A stretch of 64,000 nucleotides of DNA, from assembly GCA_028564705.1 (NCBI GenBank), contig JAPXFQ010000075.1, positions 310,001 to 374,000 on the forward strand. The letters run 5' to 3'. A model generated the notes under the pieces. That model worked only from the letters and a program-made list of their open reading frames with translations, was not told the origin of the DNA and ran no database searches. The first letter of the stretch is position 1. Every line of letters begins with the position of its first letter. The position numbers and the translations under genes are program-made. Shown here piece after piece: positions 50,421 through 62,123 of this stretch. The stretch is from Apricaphanius iberus. Lineage: Eukaryota; Chordata; Actinopteri; Cyprinodontiformes; Aphaniidae.

Positions 50421-51939
50421 TAGATTTCAAGCATGATCGGTAGTTCCAAGCTGTATTAACTAACGCTTTAGTAACAGACCTTCTCAGGTGAGTCTGCCTA
50501 CCATTGCTCTGCTTGTAACCAATGCAATTACTCCATTTCAGGAGTAATGGCATTAATGACTACATAAAATCTTTCTACAAATACCTTAAACATGACAATA
50601 AAATACAGGAATATTTTGAGTAGACAATTTATTTAGTTATGTTGAATTACAAATTGCATTGCTGGTATGGTTTTGCTTCAAGTAGTCTATGATGTGATGA
50701 GAAAACATATTTATATAGTTTTGCCGATGTTTTAAAGAAGCCCTACTTTGTACTTAACCATCTCCCAAGAAAACATCTGACCTAACTCAGACGTGTCAAA
50801 CTCTCTTCTTTTTTTTTTTATAAATGGACCCGAATGAACAATGTTCTCTTTCAATACCTGAGTTTAATGCAATTTCTATTTGATCATGATTTGGCACTTT
50901 TTGTTTTATGGGCAAATCACATCTTTTTAAATTAAAAGTATTTACCCTAATACAAATTTCAGTTTTTCAATTTGTGTTTCAAACAGCGCATTTGTGTTTC
51001 CTTTCACTTGTTAGCGGCGACGAAACAGTTGGTAAAGCTTGAACTGTACAGTATGTGGCCACTACTTAACTTCTTGGCTAGAAGTGCCTCACAACAGATT
51101 TCCTGCCCTCTCTAGACAAGACTGCTTCTGTTTCTGATTCACTGCAGCCATGATAATCTCCATGGTAGACAACAGCCTTATTGCCAGTCTGCTAGATCTC
51201 TACAGGAGAACTAGCCCCCGCTGCGACATACCACTCTAAAATAGCCCCATCCATGTTAAGATATGGGAAATCTCATGTGGATTATGACAGCGTGCACTGA
51301 GACATACTTGAACCAAAGCAGACATTTCCTCTAACACACTGCAAGATAATGTAGGTCAATACGCACTCATATCCACACATGCTGGGAAGATACGTACTCT
51401 GTCATCACCTTGTAGAAAGGCCAGACTTTGACTAGTGTTTTCTTATGTCATGTGATTTTTGAATGATGTGCCTCCCAAATCATATTTTTGAATTATTATT
51501 ATTATTTTGCTATTTTTTTGTGTGGTAGGTTTGCTGCTTTTACTGTTCAAATTTAAATACTGGAACGTATGTGATCACAAGGTTGAGTGAAAACTGAAAA
51601 ATAAACATAAAAAAAAAATATATATATAGATCAAGTAGGGATGCCATTTTGCCTTATTGCTACTTCTGGTGCAAATACAATTTGTAGAATTGACTTTAAT
51701 AGTTTCACAAGTTTCTTGCCTAAAGTTACATTTTTTAAATTCAAGTTACCCTGGAGAGCCCACTCATGGAAGTCTGCGGCAGTCTGTGTGTGTTTGTGCT
51801 TTTAATTAGCTGAGTTTAGCTCCTCTCATTTACCACCCCTGTCTGCTCTATTTCAAAACAAATATGGCAGATAAATCCTCTGATTACTTTATAATGACCT
51901 GTGTTATAAAAGTTTTCAAAACCTTCTGAAGTTGTCTAA
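50421..51939. other. intron, nothing recognised
   Basis: No repeat ends or coding motif recognised. Confidence 0.4.
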
Positions 51940-52150
51940 AGCATGGGTACCCAAAGTCAGCACTCCAGGCGATTTTTTTTGTTATGTCCCTCATTCAGCA
52001 CACCTGAATCATATGATGGCTCATTAAGCAGACCTATTGCAGAAATTTACCATGCTGACGATGAACTTGGAACATTTGAATCAGCTGTGTCGGAGGAGAG
52101 ACTCCTCTAAAACTGGCAGCATAGCTAGCACAGCAAGCCAACTCTTCAGG
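51940..52150. repeat. interspersed repeat fragment
   Basis: Contains GGGTACCCAAAGTCAGCACT, CAGCACACCTGAATCATATG and GAATCAGCTGTGTCGGAGGA, phrases I associate with a common fish interspersed repeat. Ends, class and orientation were not determined. Confidence 0.35.
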
Positions 52151-55100
52151 CATGGATTTGGACACACCTTGTCTGAAGTATGAAAGTCATTTAATGGGAT
52201 AAAACGAGGTTGGACACTCAGGTTTTTGTCATAAACTGCAGGAGCACTGGAGCAGGTAAAGAAATGAACTAAGCGGAAACTGGTAGTGATGGTGAGATGA
52301 AGCCTCATGAGGCACTTGAACCAATTGGTTCAAGGAAGGGTTTGTCTCACGGGGCTTCGTGTGAACACAAATTCCGTTACTGGCCAGGTACATAATCACA
52401 GGCAGCTGTAGCTCTTAGCAACTTAATGTGTGAAGTATTAAAGGTACCATTTCATGCTATTTTACAGCTTTCCCCTTATATATATTATAAAATGTTACCA
52501 TTGGTGTTATATAGTGATAATTTGTCCTGAAATTTATCTTGTATCCTGCAGTTAATGTTGGACAATGAAGTGAAACGGCTTGTTTCACGATAATCCCGCC
52601 TCCTGTCGCCTTCTCCCAACCCCAGCTGAGCTTTATCTCAAACCGCAGTCCGACTTTAAAGATCACACGATCACGTTATAAGATCTCATGAGAAACTTGA
52701 TAAATGGCTAACACACATTAGCATTAGCATGTTGCTACTTACTTCTCTGTCCATAAGGCCTCTTTGACCCAGCTGCTGTTCTTTAGGAATGCAGAATTAA
52801 GTCTTCTAATCCATGCAACCAGAGAGGTGTGTTCACAGATAAATAAAAAAATCCAACAAAAAAAGCTGTTTCAGCAGGTTAAATCAGAGCAGCTTTGAGA
52901 AGGGGAAGGGTGTGTTTGCAATTCTACCAGAAGTAGGCTGCTCTGTCTGCAAGGGTGGTCCAGACACCTCTTTTTCTTTTTTTGGTGCAGACACCTCTGG
53001 CACTTCCTAGTCGTAACATAGTGACGTAAAATATGTCACTGTTACCACTTAGTCGTTTTCCAGCAGAGGGTGTGGTAGCTGCTCAGAGAGCATGAGTAAG
53101 GAGGAATACTAAATGGTAGTTAATGGTGATTATTATTTTTATTGATTGCGATAAGCAATCTTTTAAAAACTAATAGCGAAATATCTACATTTCCTCCAAA
53201 TACTCAACAGCCCTTTCCACCGGGGGCATAGGAGGCACGTAGCAGCAGGGAAGCGGCTGTCACCCAGTGGGCATAAAATGAAAAAACAGTATTTATTTTG
53301 GTATGGTTGTAGTTTTATTATTATTATATTATTGTAATTTAATTATTAAAACTTCATGGCCCATTTATTTTAGGTTGCATAACTAAAAAGGGTGCATATA
53401 GAATGGAGAGGAAAAAAAAATCACGTTAATAAATAGCATAAACTCACCATCTTGCCTCAAAGCAGCAGTCACTCCATGCTTTATCCTTCTTGACGTTGTC
53501 TTTGTAAAAAGTGTGAGTGGGGTCACGCAGCATTGAGTGCTTCTCCACTTCAATGATCAACCGTTTCGTCGTCTATGATAAAACACAAATGAGACCCTCC
53601 CGCAAGGTACTGACTTCTTCCCGGGCCGCACAGGTAGTGACCTTTTTCTAAGTAAAGCAACCGGATAGCAGCACTTGTCTTTTATTTTCAAATATTTCTG
53701 GATGCTGAACCGTCTTATTTCCTGTCTTCCCCTATCCGAAAGTTCTAACTATACACGTTGCAGAGGCATACCACATAGAAAATAGGACCGCCACCTATAT
53801 TTAGACCAGTGCCACGGCCTGATACCCGTGAGACGGGGCAGACTCGTGCTGCATACGCATCTGGTGGGAAGGGTTCTATTGACAACAGCGGTGGCTATCA
53901 GCTGCATAAACATGCTGGTCCTGTAATCTGCTGCTTACGCATCCGGTGGAAAGGAGGGGTTAGGCAAAAGGTTGTGTGGTTGTGTAATTTGGGCAATTAT
54001 GTACAGAACAGGAGAGAATCGATTCATTTTATTCAGAAATAGCAGTTTCTCAACAGTTTTAGGTTTTAAGGGATTTTTGACACTATCTCACCAGCCATTT
54101 AAAAACAGCTTTTTACAAGGCAAATGAGATGGCTGTGTGCAAAAAAAACAAAAAAACACAAGGTTGAGACTATATAAACTGGGCTACAGTATTTTTTGCT
54201 TTTCTCAAGACTCCAGGGGGTTTTACAGTCTGCTAATATTTGGCTCCTTTTGCTCATGCAAAGCATTAAGCCTGTGAATATTCTCATTCATCCAGGTCAT
54301 GGTTATCTCAAGGAAATTTCAATCAAACGCAATTGGACTTGCAAAGCATTGGTAATATGTTAGCATGGATGAGGTGTTGTTATTGTACCCCAACTCTTTG
54401 GAATAGAATAAACACTTCACTGTTGAATAAAAATAAGAAGCATTAAAAAATACACTTCTTAAAAAGCAAATCTAACTTGTCTGATACAATGTTAGATTGA
54501 GGTTACCTTATTAAAAGTTATCAAGGGAAAACCCTCCCCCAGCTGGCTTTATCCTCCTATATCTCTCCCTAAAATCTAATTTTAGATTTGGATTTACCTG
54601 AATGTTCCAGATATTTCATTGAAGGCTGTTGATCATTAATTTAATTTGCATAACTTCATTCGATCAGGTTTTTGTATGTATTCTGATGAGTTTTGTTTTT
54701 AAAATATCATATATGTAATTGTCATTGAGGTATTTACTTTTACATTGGGGTATTGTACATGATGATTGTGTTAACTGTTCCCCAGGAAGATCCATAACCA
54801 CTTTGGTGTAGACTAATGGAGATCCAAATAAATAAACAGCAGATGCTGTGAGCGTGCAGTGAATTATGATGTTTGGGGGGAAAATGGGGAAAATCAAGAT
54901 AAGATAATTTTATCGCCATTAGAATGTTAGGCACAATTAGATTAAAATTTATGTGAATTATATTTTTTAGTTTGTCTTTAATTAACTTATGTTGAACGTC
55001 TTGGCGCAAAGTAAAGACATGGCTTTCAGAGGCGGTGAAAGACTGTAAAAAAGCTGGTGCAAACACGTTTGTTTAATAAATCATACTGTGCCTGGAACGC

Positions 55101-58100
55101 CTACTTTTTTTGGATGTTCTCATTCCAATATTTTGTGCCTTCAGACTGAAACGGCCATATTTAATATCCATCAAAGCAAAAAAGTGCTAAATGGATTAAG
55201 CGCATCTTGCTGCGGGTTTACCTGAAGTCTTTCCTGCATCTGGTTAGTAAATCAGCTGAAGCTTTTTTTTCTTCTTTTTTTTGCAATTTGCATTTTTTTT
55301 AAATTGCTGAAATACATTTTTTTCCTCAGCTGTTAATATATGAAGAAATCATCAATTGATACTCAGACATATCCTGCTGTAAATCATACAGTAATACACT
55401 CTCAAGCCAGAAAATGACAGCTATGCTCTATAAAACCCATCAAAGCTGTACAGAAGAAAAAAAAATCAATACTACTATGTTGATCCAGCATAAGAATTGA
55501 AATAAACAAGACTCACAGTTCCACTTTGCTATAAGCTTTTAGCAAACAAAGACAAATATTTTCCCCGCTTGGTGTTTAATTCTTGCTCTCTGCACTTTTC
55601 TATTTAAGGATCCCCTCTGTCCATGTAATCTAGGGCCATGCTGCTCAGCACATCGGAGCCACTGCGGGCAGCTCCAGACAAAGTCACATTAGCTTCTGTT
55701 GACCTCACAGCTGTAATCGGCTCTGGGGAGAGGCAGGTGGGCAGTGTTTTTGCAAGAGTCCCATGCTCAACGTTAATAGTTTTGTAAGCACAAGGCTGAG
55801 GCTAAAGGCAAGGATGCAAGCGTTACAAGGGCTTACCTGGAGATTAGAGCATCAGTAATTCTCTCCCAATACCGCCCTAGAGGTTTAGCCGCCATACCAG
55901 TTGAAACCCCCCCAACCTTACTGAAAAAAATCCGCTCAAATTTTGAATATTCAAAATTACTTTAAAGACAAAATGTCATAATTTTGATTAGTGTTTGGTA
56001 CTTTTTGTTTAAAGTATTTGAAAAGGTTTTACAGTTAGGATCTAATGGATGCATAATATGAGCCAATATGTGTTTATTATACTATAATCCATCCTTTTGT
56101 GTCTCTTCTTAAGTCACAACTGTTAAATATAATTAAGACATTGAAATGCTCAATTTATTCAGTTGGCCAGAAGGCCACTGCTGTACCAACCAGTGGTGCA
56201 TGCTGTGGGATTTCCTCCCGCTAAAGTTATAGCTTGCAGGTCAGGAAAGGACTCTTTCAGACAGTCTTTCCAAGTTTTGAACTCTTCTTCCTCCAGAACA
56301 ACATCTAAACCACTAGTAATCGTCTTCTGGCTGAAGCAAACCCTTAGTTTCATTTGATTCATTTTTATTTTGGTTAAATAGGGCGTATAACATAAGTTCT
56401 CCTTTCCTTTTCTGCTTTTGGGACTTTGTAGTTTATTTGTATGTTTTTTTTTATATAAATAAAAATGAAAGAAAATCTTTAATCTCCTGAAAACCTTTAG
56501 AATAATCCAACTGTTTGATTAAGCACAAAAGGGTGCATATTTCAGTTAAATGTGGAGCAGAAGGAACGTGTGAGACTGTGCATTCAGACCATAGTAGATG
56601 AACTATCATATTTAAGAAGCAATTATTTGTTTTTCTTTGTAGTTCTCTTTTCAGTTTGTACGGATTGCAGATTGTTCAGCATTAAATAAAATATATTATG
56701 GACTATGTTATAATGAAAGAAAAAAAAAAAACGGACTATAAATATTGATTATGACCAAGATTTTTTGACCCCATTGTTCAAAATGTCTAGGTAGTCGCAT
56801 TATGCCATTGGTCCAATAGTTCAACAAACACTTTACTGCCAAAGGTGAGCAATACTGAAAATGAATAGGACCTTGTAACCATCTTTTAAATGAGATAATT
56901 TCAGGTTTAATAAAACATTGTTTAAAAATAAGCAAGCATCTATTTGAAGGATGGCATTCAGCTGTAATATGGTGAGATTCTGCTTTAATGATCAAATCTT
57001 ATAACTTTATATTTTTCCTTGACATGCTTTTTCCAGTAAATCTAAATCTAAAACGACCAACATAATTAACTAGTTTAGGGCCAATTTAGAGCAAAAAGAT
57101 AAAACTCTAAAGACTCTGCCCCAGTAAGTTCCGTGTACCCAAAAGCTGCTGTGTACCATTTCAGTTTCAAAGATGGATGAGTCCAAATAGGGAATTCGCA
57201 GCACCCTTCATGTCGCCTGCTGCACTGTAACAGCAGGAAAGCTGGCTAGCTCAATCCTAACTCAATTGAGGATCATCAGCAATTGTCACTAAATCAGTCC
57301 CTTTAGTCTTTTACTTCTTTATCAATTCATTAGCAGTGAATGGGCCTTTATTGGCATGACAGTTTTAAAGGGGACGGTGGGAGGTTGTGGAAGCTTGTAA
57401 TGCTGGACTGACACAGGCCATTTACAAGGGGATCGACGGGCGTCTTGAGGCTAAAACCGGCTCTAAAAACATACAGAGCCACAGAGAATAAGAGATTAAG
57501 AGGTTTATCTCTCCTCCCCCTAAACGTCATTGTACATGTGTTTGATTGTTCTTCAATGCTTTATTTTTTCTTTTTCTCTTTATTCTATTTATTTTGGTTT
57601 GCTAATCTTTCCTCAGTCCCAGCTGCTTTGTTACTTTATGAGTTTATTTTCTTTCCAAGTTCTACACACCATCCATTGAGACTGATGTTCAAACTGCATT
57701 ATTTTATCTTGTGCATTCATTCCTCCCCAAGGTCTCTGACAGTCAAAGTACATTTAGAGTGTGATGCACCATTGCGTAAGACGAAACTCTTAGAAGCACT
57801 TTCTTATTCTAACTTCTATGGTGTCAGACAATGCGAAAACAAGATTTCATATTTTACAATTTACCGAGTTGGTATCATGGAATCTGTACAAAACATTTTA
57901 TTATGGTAATCTCTTCAGTACATTTTATAGTTTTAAGCTTTAGTTTGCTGAATGGTGAGAGGATTGTAAGCACAATGGAGAACCAAGGATCTATGTAGTT
58001 GCTTTAACAGTTCAAAACTGTAACATCTCCCAGAGTGTTATAAACATTCTTCAAAAAGTCAAAAAAAAATCCTAAATGAAAGAATATTAGCTGACTGCAA

Positions 58101-58559
58101 TTAGACTGAATCAATTAAAAATATTATTCATTACAAATATTATATAATGAACTAATACATTTTAGCACTCTTTTTAACAATGTTTGTTTTAGACAGAACC
58201 CAGTATCTCATTCTCAGTCAAATGATCTTGAAGGGAAAATGTTTCGCAGTGACACAGCGATTGCCAAAGAAAAGCTTAATATCTTCTAAATTATGTGTTT
58301 AAATTTGCAGAATATTTTACATTTACTGCTAATAATAAATTAGCATAATTAGTCATTTATTTACATAAACCAGATTTTCTTGAGTATAACTTTTTTATAT
58401 ATGAAACTGTATTCATAGAGCTCTTTCATTATTCTGCTTCTTTTCTTCTGAGTGGAAAGAGGAATTCGTAGCTCATTTGAAACCTTTCTTTGGTATTAGA
58501 AATCAAGAGTTTTCAAGACTGTCAATATTTGACATTATAACCATTCAGTTCACTTTTGT
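52151..58559. other. intron, mostly unassigned
   Basis: No clear transposon with both ends. A TTAAAGGTACCATTTCATGC segment at 52439-52458 resembles the start of a fish MITE, but its partner end was not found. GC-richer parts at 53570-53960 carry two similar GCTGC(A/T)TACGCATC(T/C)GGTGG blocks (53849-53869 and 53930-53949), an old direct repeat. The rest is AT-rich. Confidence 0.35.
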
Positions 58560-59340
58560 TTGTCTAGCGCCAATTTACAACAAACGTCATCTCAGGCACT
58601 TTACAACAAAAGTCATTTCAATACAAAGATTCCAATTAGTTAAGTTTTCTATGTATGGAATACCAACAGATTGCGTTGAGTAATCGACGTGAGGTTGTGA
58701 CAGAATCATGCAGACTCCAACCACAGCAATCCCTCATACTGAGCAAGCATGTAGCGACAGTGGAGAGGAAAAACTCCCCTTTAACAGGAAGAAACTTCTG
58801 GCAGAACCAGGCTCAGTGCAAGGATGCTCGGTCACCCCAAGCACCACCCGGACCGATGTGCCCCACTGCTGTGCCGAGCCCCCACGGGGAGAAAAACACA
58901 GATAGAAAACTGGGCAAACAATAGCAATAACAGCAAAAAATATATATCTGGAGAGTAGTAGAAGAGAGAAGAAAACTGGTCAGTCTGTCCTCCAACATTC
59001 TAAACCTGTAGCAGCATAACTACAACAATCGCTCAGCATAACCTAAGCTATTCTAACTATAAGCTTTATCAAAAAGGAAGATTTTGTGAGTAGTCTTGAC
59101 AATAGACTGAGTATCTGCCTCACGAACTAAAACTGTGAGCTGGTTCCACAGGAGAGGAGCCTGATAACTAAAAGATCTGCCTCCCATTCTTCTTTTAGAA
59201 ATCTTAGGATCTACCAATAGACCTGCATTCTGAGAACAAAGTGCTCTGTTAGAAACATATGGAACAATCAGATCTCTGATGTACGATGGAGCTTGAATTT
59301 TAAGGGTTTTATATGTACGGAGGACCAAAATTTTCAGTTT
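58560..59340 (-). mobile_element. L2/Rex-type LINE 3' end with RT C-terminus and 3' UTR
   Basis: The minus-strand frame 59328-59053 encodes YKTLKIQAPSYIRDLIVPYV, SNRALCSQNAGLLVDPKISK and MGGRSFSYQAPLLWNQL, ending TTHKIFLFDKAYS. This is the C-terminal end of a fish LINE RT protein, here 91 codons without a stop. A GC-richer 3' UTR follows at lower coordinates (with CCGTGGGGGCTCGGCACAGC and AAAGGGGAGTTTTTCCTCTC in minus orientation), then the AAATTGGCGCTAGACAAAC tail at 58560-58578. It is 5'-truncated, as usual for LINE insertions, and antisense to nrxn2. Confidence 0.85.
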
Positions 59341-60716
59341 TTATGCTATCGATGGTCAAAAAACAACCTTTACAAAGTATGATACAGATTTAAGACTAAG
59401 CCCACATACATAAATGCAATTGACTCTGTGGTAAAATCTGATGTCTATGAAGCTTATATAGAATTTTAGTAATAGCTGGCCTCTCTGTATTTTTTATGTA
59501 TATTTATATGTCTCCAAGACAAATCTATGGATGTTACTAATGGTAAGAACATGGGTATTGATTCACACAAAATATTTTTATTCTGAGGCATTAACATGAC
59601 ATTAGGTTTATGAATGAGATATTATCATTTCACAACTTTTATGCAAATTTTAACTCACTTTCAAAACCATCAACTTTTTTTAAAGTTTAAAAATCATAGG
59701 TCACTATAAAAAGTGTAAAATAAGCCTTTGACTGGCTACTCCTGCTAGACCTTTCAAATTAAAATCTGTCCCTTTCAAGTTGGTGCCTCACCTTTTTAAA
59801 TCTTCACTCTCATCCTCCTTCCTTTTCCTCATATATGATAAGCCGTCTGAAAAGACTTCTTACATCTCATATCTCCCTCAGCCCCTCTCCCTTGGTATAA
59901 ACTTCAACTCTCTCCCGCTCTTCCTTTCTCATTATCTTTTCTCTCTGCCATCTCTCTGTTCCTAGCTTTGCAAAGATAAGACTCATTCCCCCAGTGAGTT
60001 CTTGGAGTCGATAATAATGTGCTGCTATCATCGATAATCTGTCAGACCGTTTTTCCTCCACCCAAGTCTTTACTGTACCTCTCGTCACTTCCTACCCCCC
60101 ACCCCAGCAATCGTGGAAAACACACAACAAAACAAACATAGTCATGGACTGCTGCTAATTTAGATTGCCAGAGTTGAATTGATTAAATACTTTTATCCAG
60201 CACGATGTTAGTCCTGATCAAAGCAGCATGTCATTAATCAGGGCTGAACTTCCTGTGTGCATTTAACCTCCTATCTCTTATTTAAACTCAGACGAACTTT
60301 AAATGCAAAACAGCTGCCATTAAGAACTTCTTTTTTTTTAAAGCAGCCAATTGCAACACACAAAGCCCCCCCCCCCCCCATTTCACAACATCCATCTATT
60401 TATTGTCTATGCTGATTATCTTTGCAACCATGGACACACACTCATAGCTAATATCACTTTGGAGACAAATTAAAGTGTTTTTGGATGGCAACTAGCACTG
60501 TATCTGGTTATTTCCGCTACACAAGCTGTGTTTGAGTATTTCAGATAAAATGTGGGACTAAACATTTAACTTTTTGAATGGTATTTGTAAAAATAGCTAG
60601 ATTTAAACAAAGATGATTGAGAAAGTATTCTTTTTCAACCTGAGTTTATGTCTTGCTAGAGCAAGGAGAATCCCACAGCGTTGGCTTCTTGGGTTGGGTC
60701 TGCCAGAAGAGTCTTA
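59341..60716. other. intron, nothing recognised
   Basis: Includes a 14-C run at 60366-60379 and a C/T-rich tract at 59800-59960. No repeat ends or coding motif were recognised. Confidence 0.4.
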
Positions 60717-62123
60717 TGCCCTATTTCCACTAGGGCCCATACGGTACAGTATGGAACGGGTCAGTATGGGCTGGAACGGGTAGGTTGTGTTTCCAATACC
60801 ATTTCAAATGAACTGTAGTGGGTGAGGATGTGGGCGGGCTTAACTTAACAAAAGCTCTAGCAAAAAGAATCTCTCTTCTTTTTTTGAAGATTTAATTTTT
60901 GGAAAACAGTTTTTTTTTTTAACCGATGTACTAGACTTCCATAGCTCAATGATGTCAATCTAGCCATCTTGTTTTACAAAGATACTTTGCAGCTTTTTTT
61001 TAGTTGAACATTAAATTCTAGTCAGCCACAAGACAGGGTGATTGCAATAAAAGCAGGTTTTTTAAAATATTTGTATCACTTGCTATTTCTTCTTAGTAAC
61101 AAAATGGTAGGAAAACAATAATTAAAATCTGATTTGGAATGAAAATAATCTGAGACTTGATTTTTAAGCCTTATTGTCCAGCCCTACCTCCTAGTGTCTC
61201 TGTAAATATTAACACTCTATACTGAACCTTTAATCCCGTTGGACCTTGTTTAACAATGTTAGTCAGGGGATTCATATTTTGGCACAAAAATACGTAGAAT
61301 AAATGCTGCATTGAAAAATCTCAAATTAAAGGTAGACTACTGCTCTGCCATTAAAATTGTGTTTTTGGTTAATTTATTGAAATACAAAACCTAAAACTTC
61401 CACCACAGCATGTTTTCCTTCCAGGTTTTACAACATCTCAGTAAAAATATGATGATCTGTGATACATGCTGAGCAGTGTATTGAAGATTGAGAAGACCTT
61501 GTGCATTTTGCGGGAGCAGATGAATCAACAGAATTGTTATTCCTCCTATCTTCATTAATTTATTGACCGTCCACACTGTTCAGCACTAAATCAAACTGAT
61601 CCGGCTACTGTCTTGATGTAACCACTTGGTTTAAAAATAAAATATACTTTTTTTTATCTAGAAAAATTATGTTTTTCTGAAATCAGGAAAAGTTTCTGTG
61701 AACCTGAACCTACTGTGAAAAACTAACACTAACCACTTAGCCAACATGACTAAACAGTGATGAACAGGGATTCAATAGTATATATACTTACAAGATCCCC
61801 ACGTTGTTTAAAACCTATTTAATTTGCGACTCGCACTGATTTCTCTTTAAGTTTAGGCTGCTTGCGGTTAACTGTGGTGTGATGCGTATTTAAAACTTTA
61901 AACTATAGCTTACTCTGAGACAAACAACTCCAGACCAATCAGTTGCTACCACTGCTGGGTAGAAGTGAGAGAGATATCATATTAGCAGACCAATCAGTCC
62001 ATAGCTGGGCGTGTTGGATGACTTCTGGGGTTGGCTCGGAACAGAAGCAGGAAATGGAAACACGCCACAAGCATTCAAAAGCATCCCATTCCGTACTGTA
62101 CCGGCCCTTGTGGAAATATGGCA
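60717..62123. mobile_element. non-autonomous TIR element, about 1.4 kb
   Basis: The left end is TGCCCTATTTCCACTAGGGC followed by CCATACGGTACAGTATGGAAC. The reversed right end is TGCCATATTTCCACAAGGGC followed by CGGTACAGTACGGAATGGG. They pair over about 40 bp with one 4-bp indel and a few mismatches. The 'TTTCCAC(T)AGGG..GGTAC.GTA' vocabulary is common in fish DNA transposons. No transposase motif is in the body, and no target duplication was resolved, so the exact ends could shift by a few bases. Confidence 0.65.

Noticed and set aside
56159..56362. 67-codon minus-strand frame (EEEEFKTWKDCLKESFPDLQ...) with coding-like amino acids.
   Set aside because: The opposite strand is equally open (64 codons), no family is recognised and there is no splice context. 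Too weak to call, though a protein search would settle it.
58453..58520. Possible next neurexin exon: a good acceptor (TCTTTTCTTCTGAG) followed by codons for WKEEFVAHLK, reminiscent of the KEEFVATFK start of the second LNS domain.
   Set aside because: Similarity stops after six residues. The following residues (PFFGIRNQEFSRL...) do not match the conserved LNS2 sequence, and LINE sequence begins at about 58560. A six-residue match by chance is expected in a window this size.
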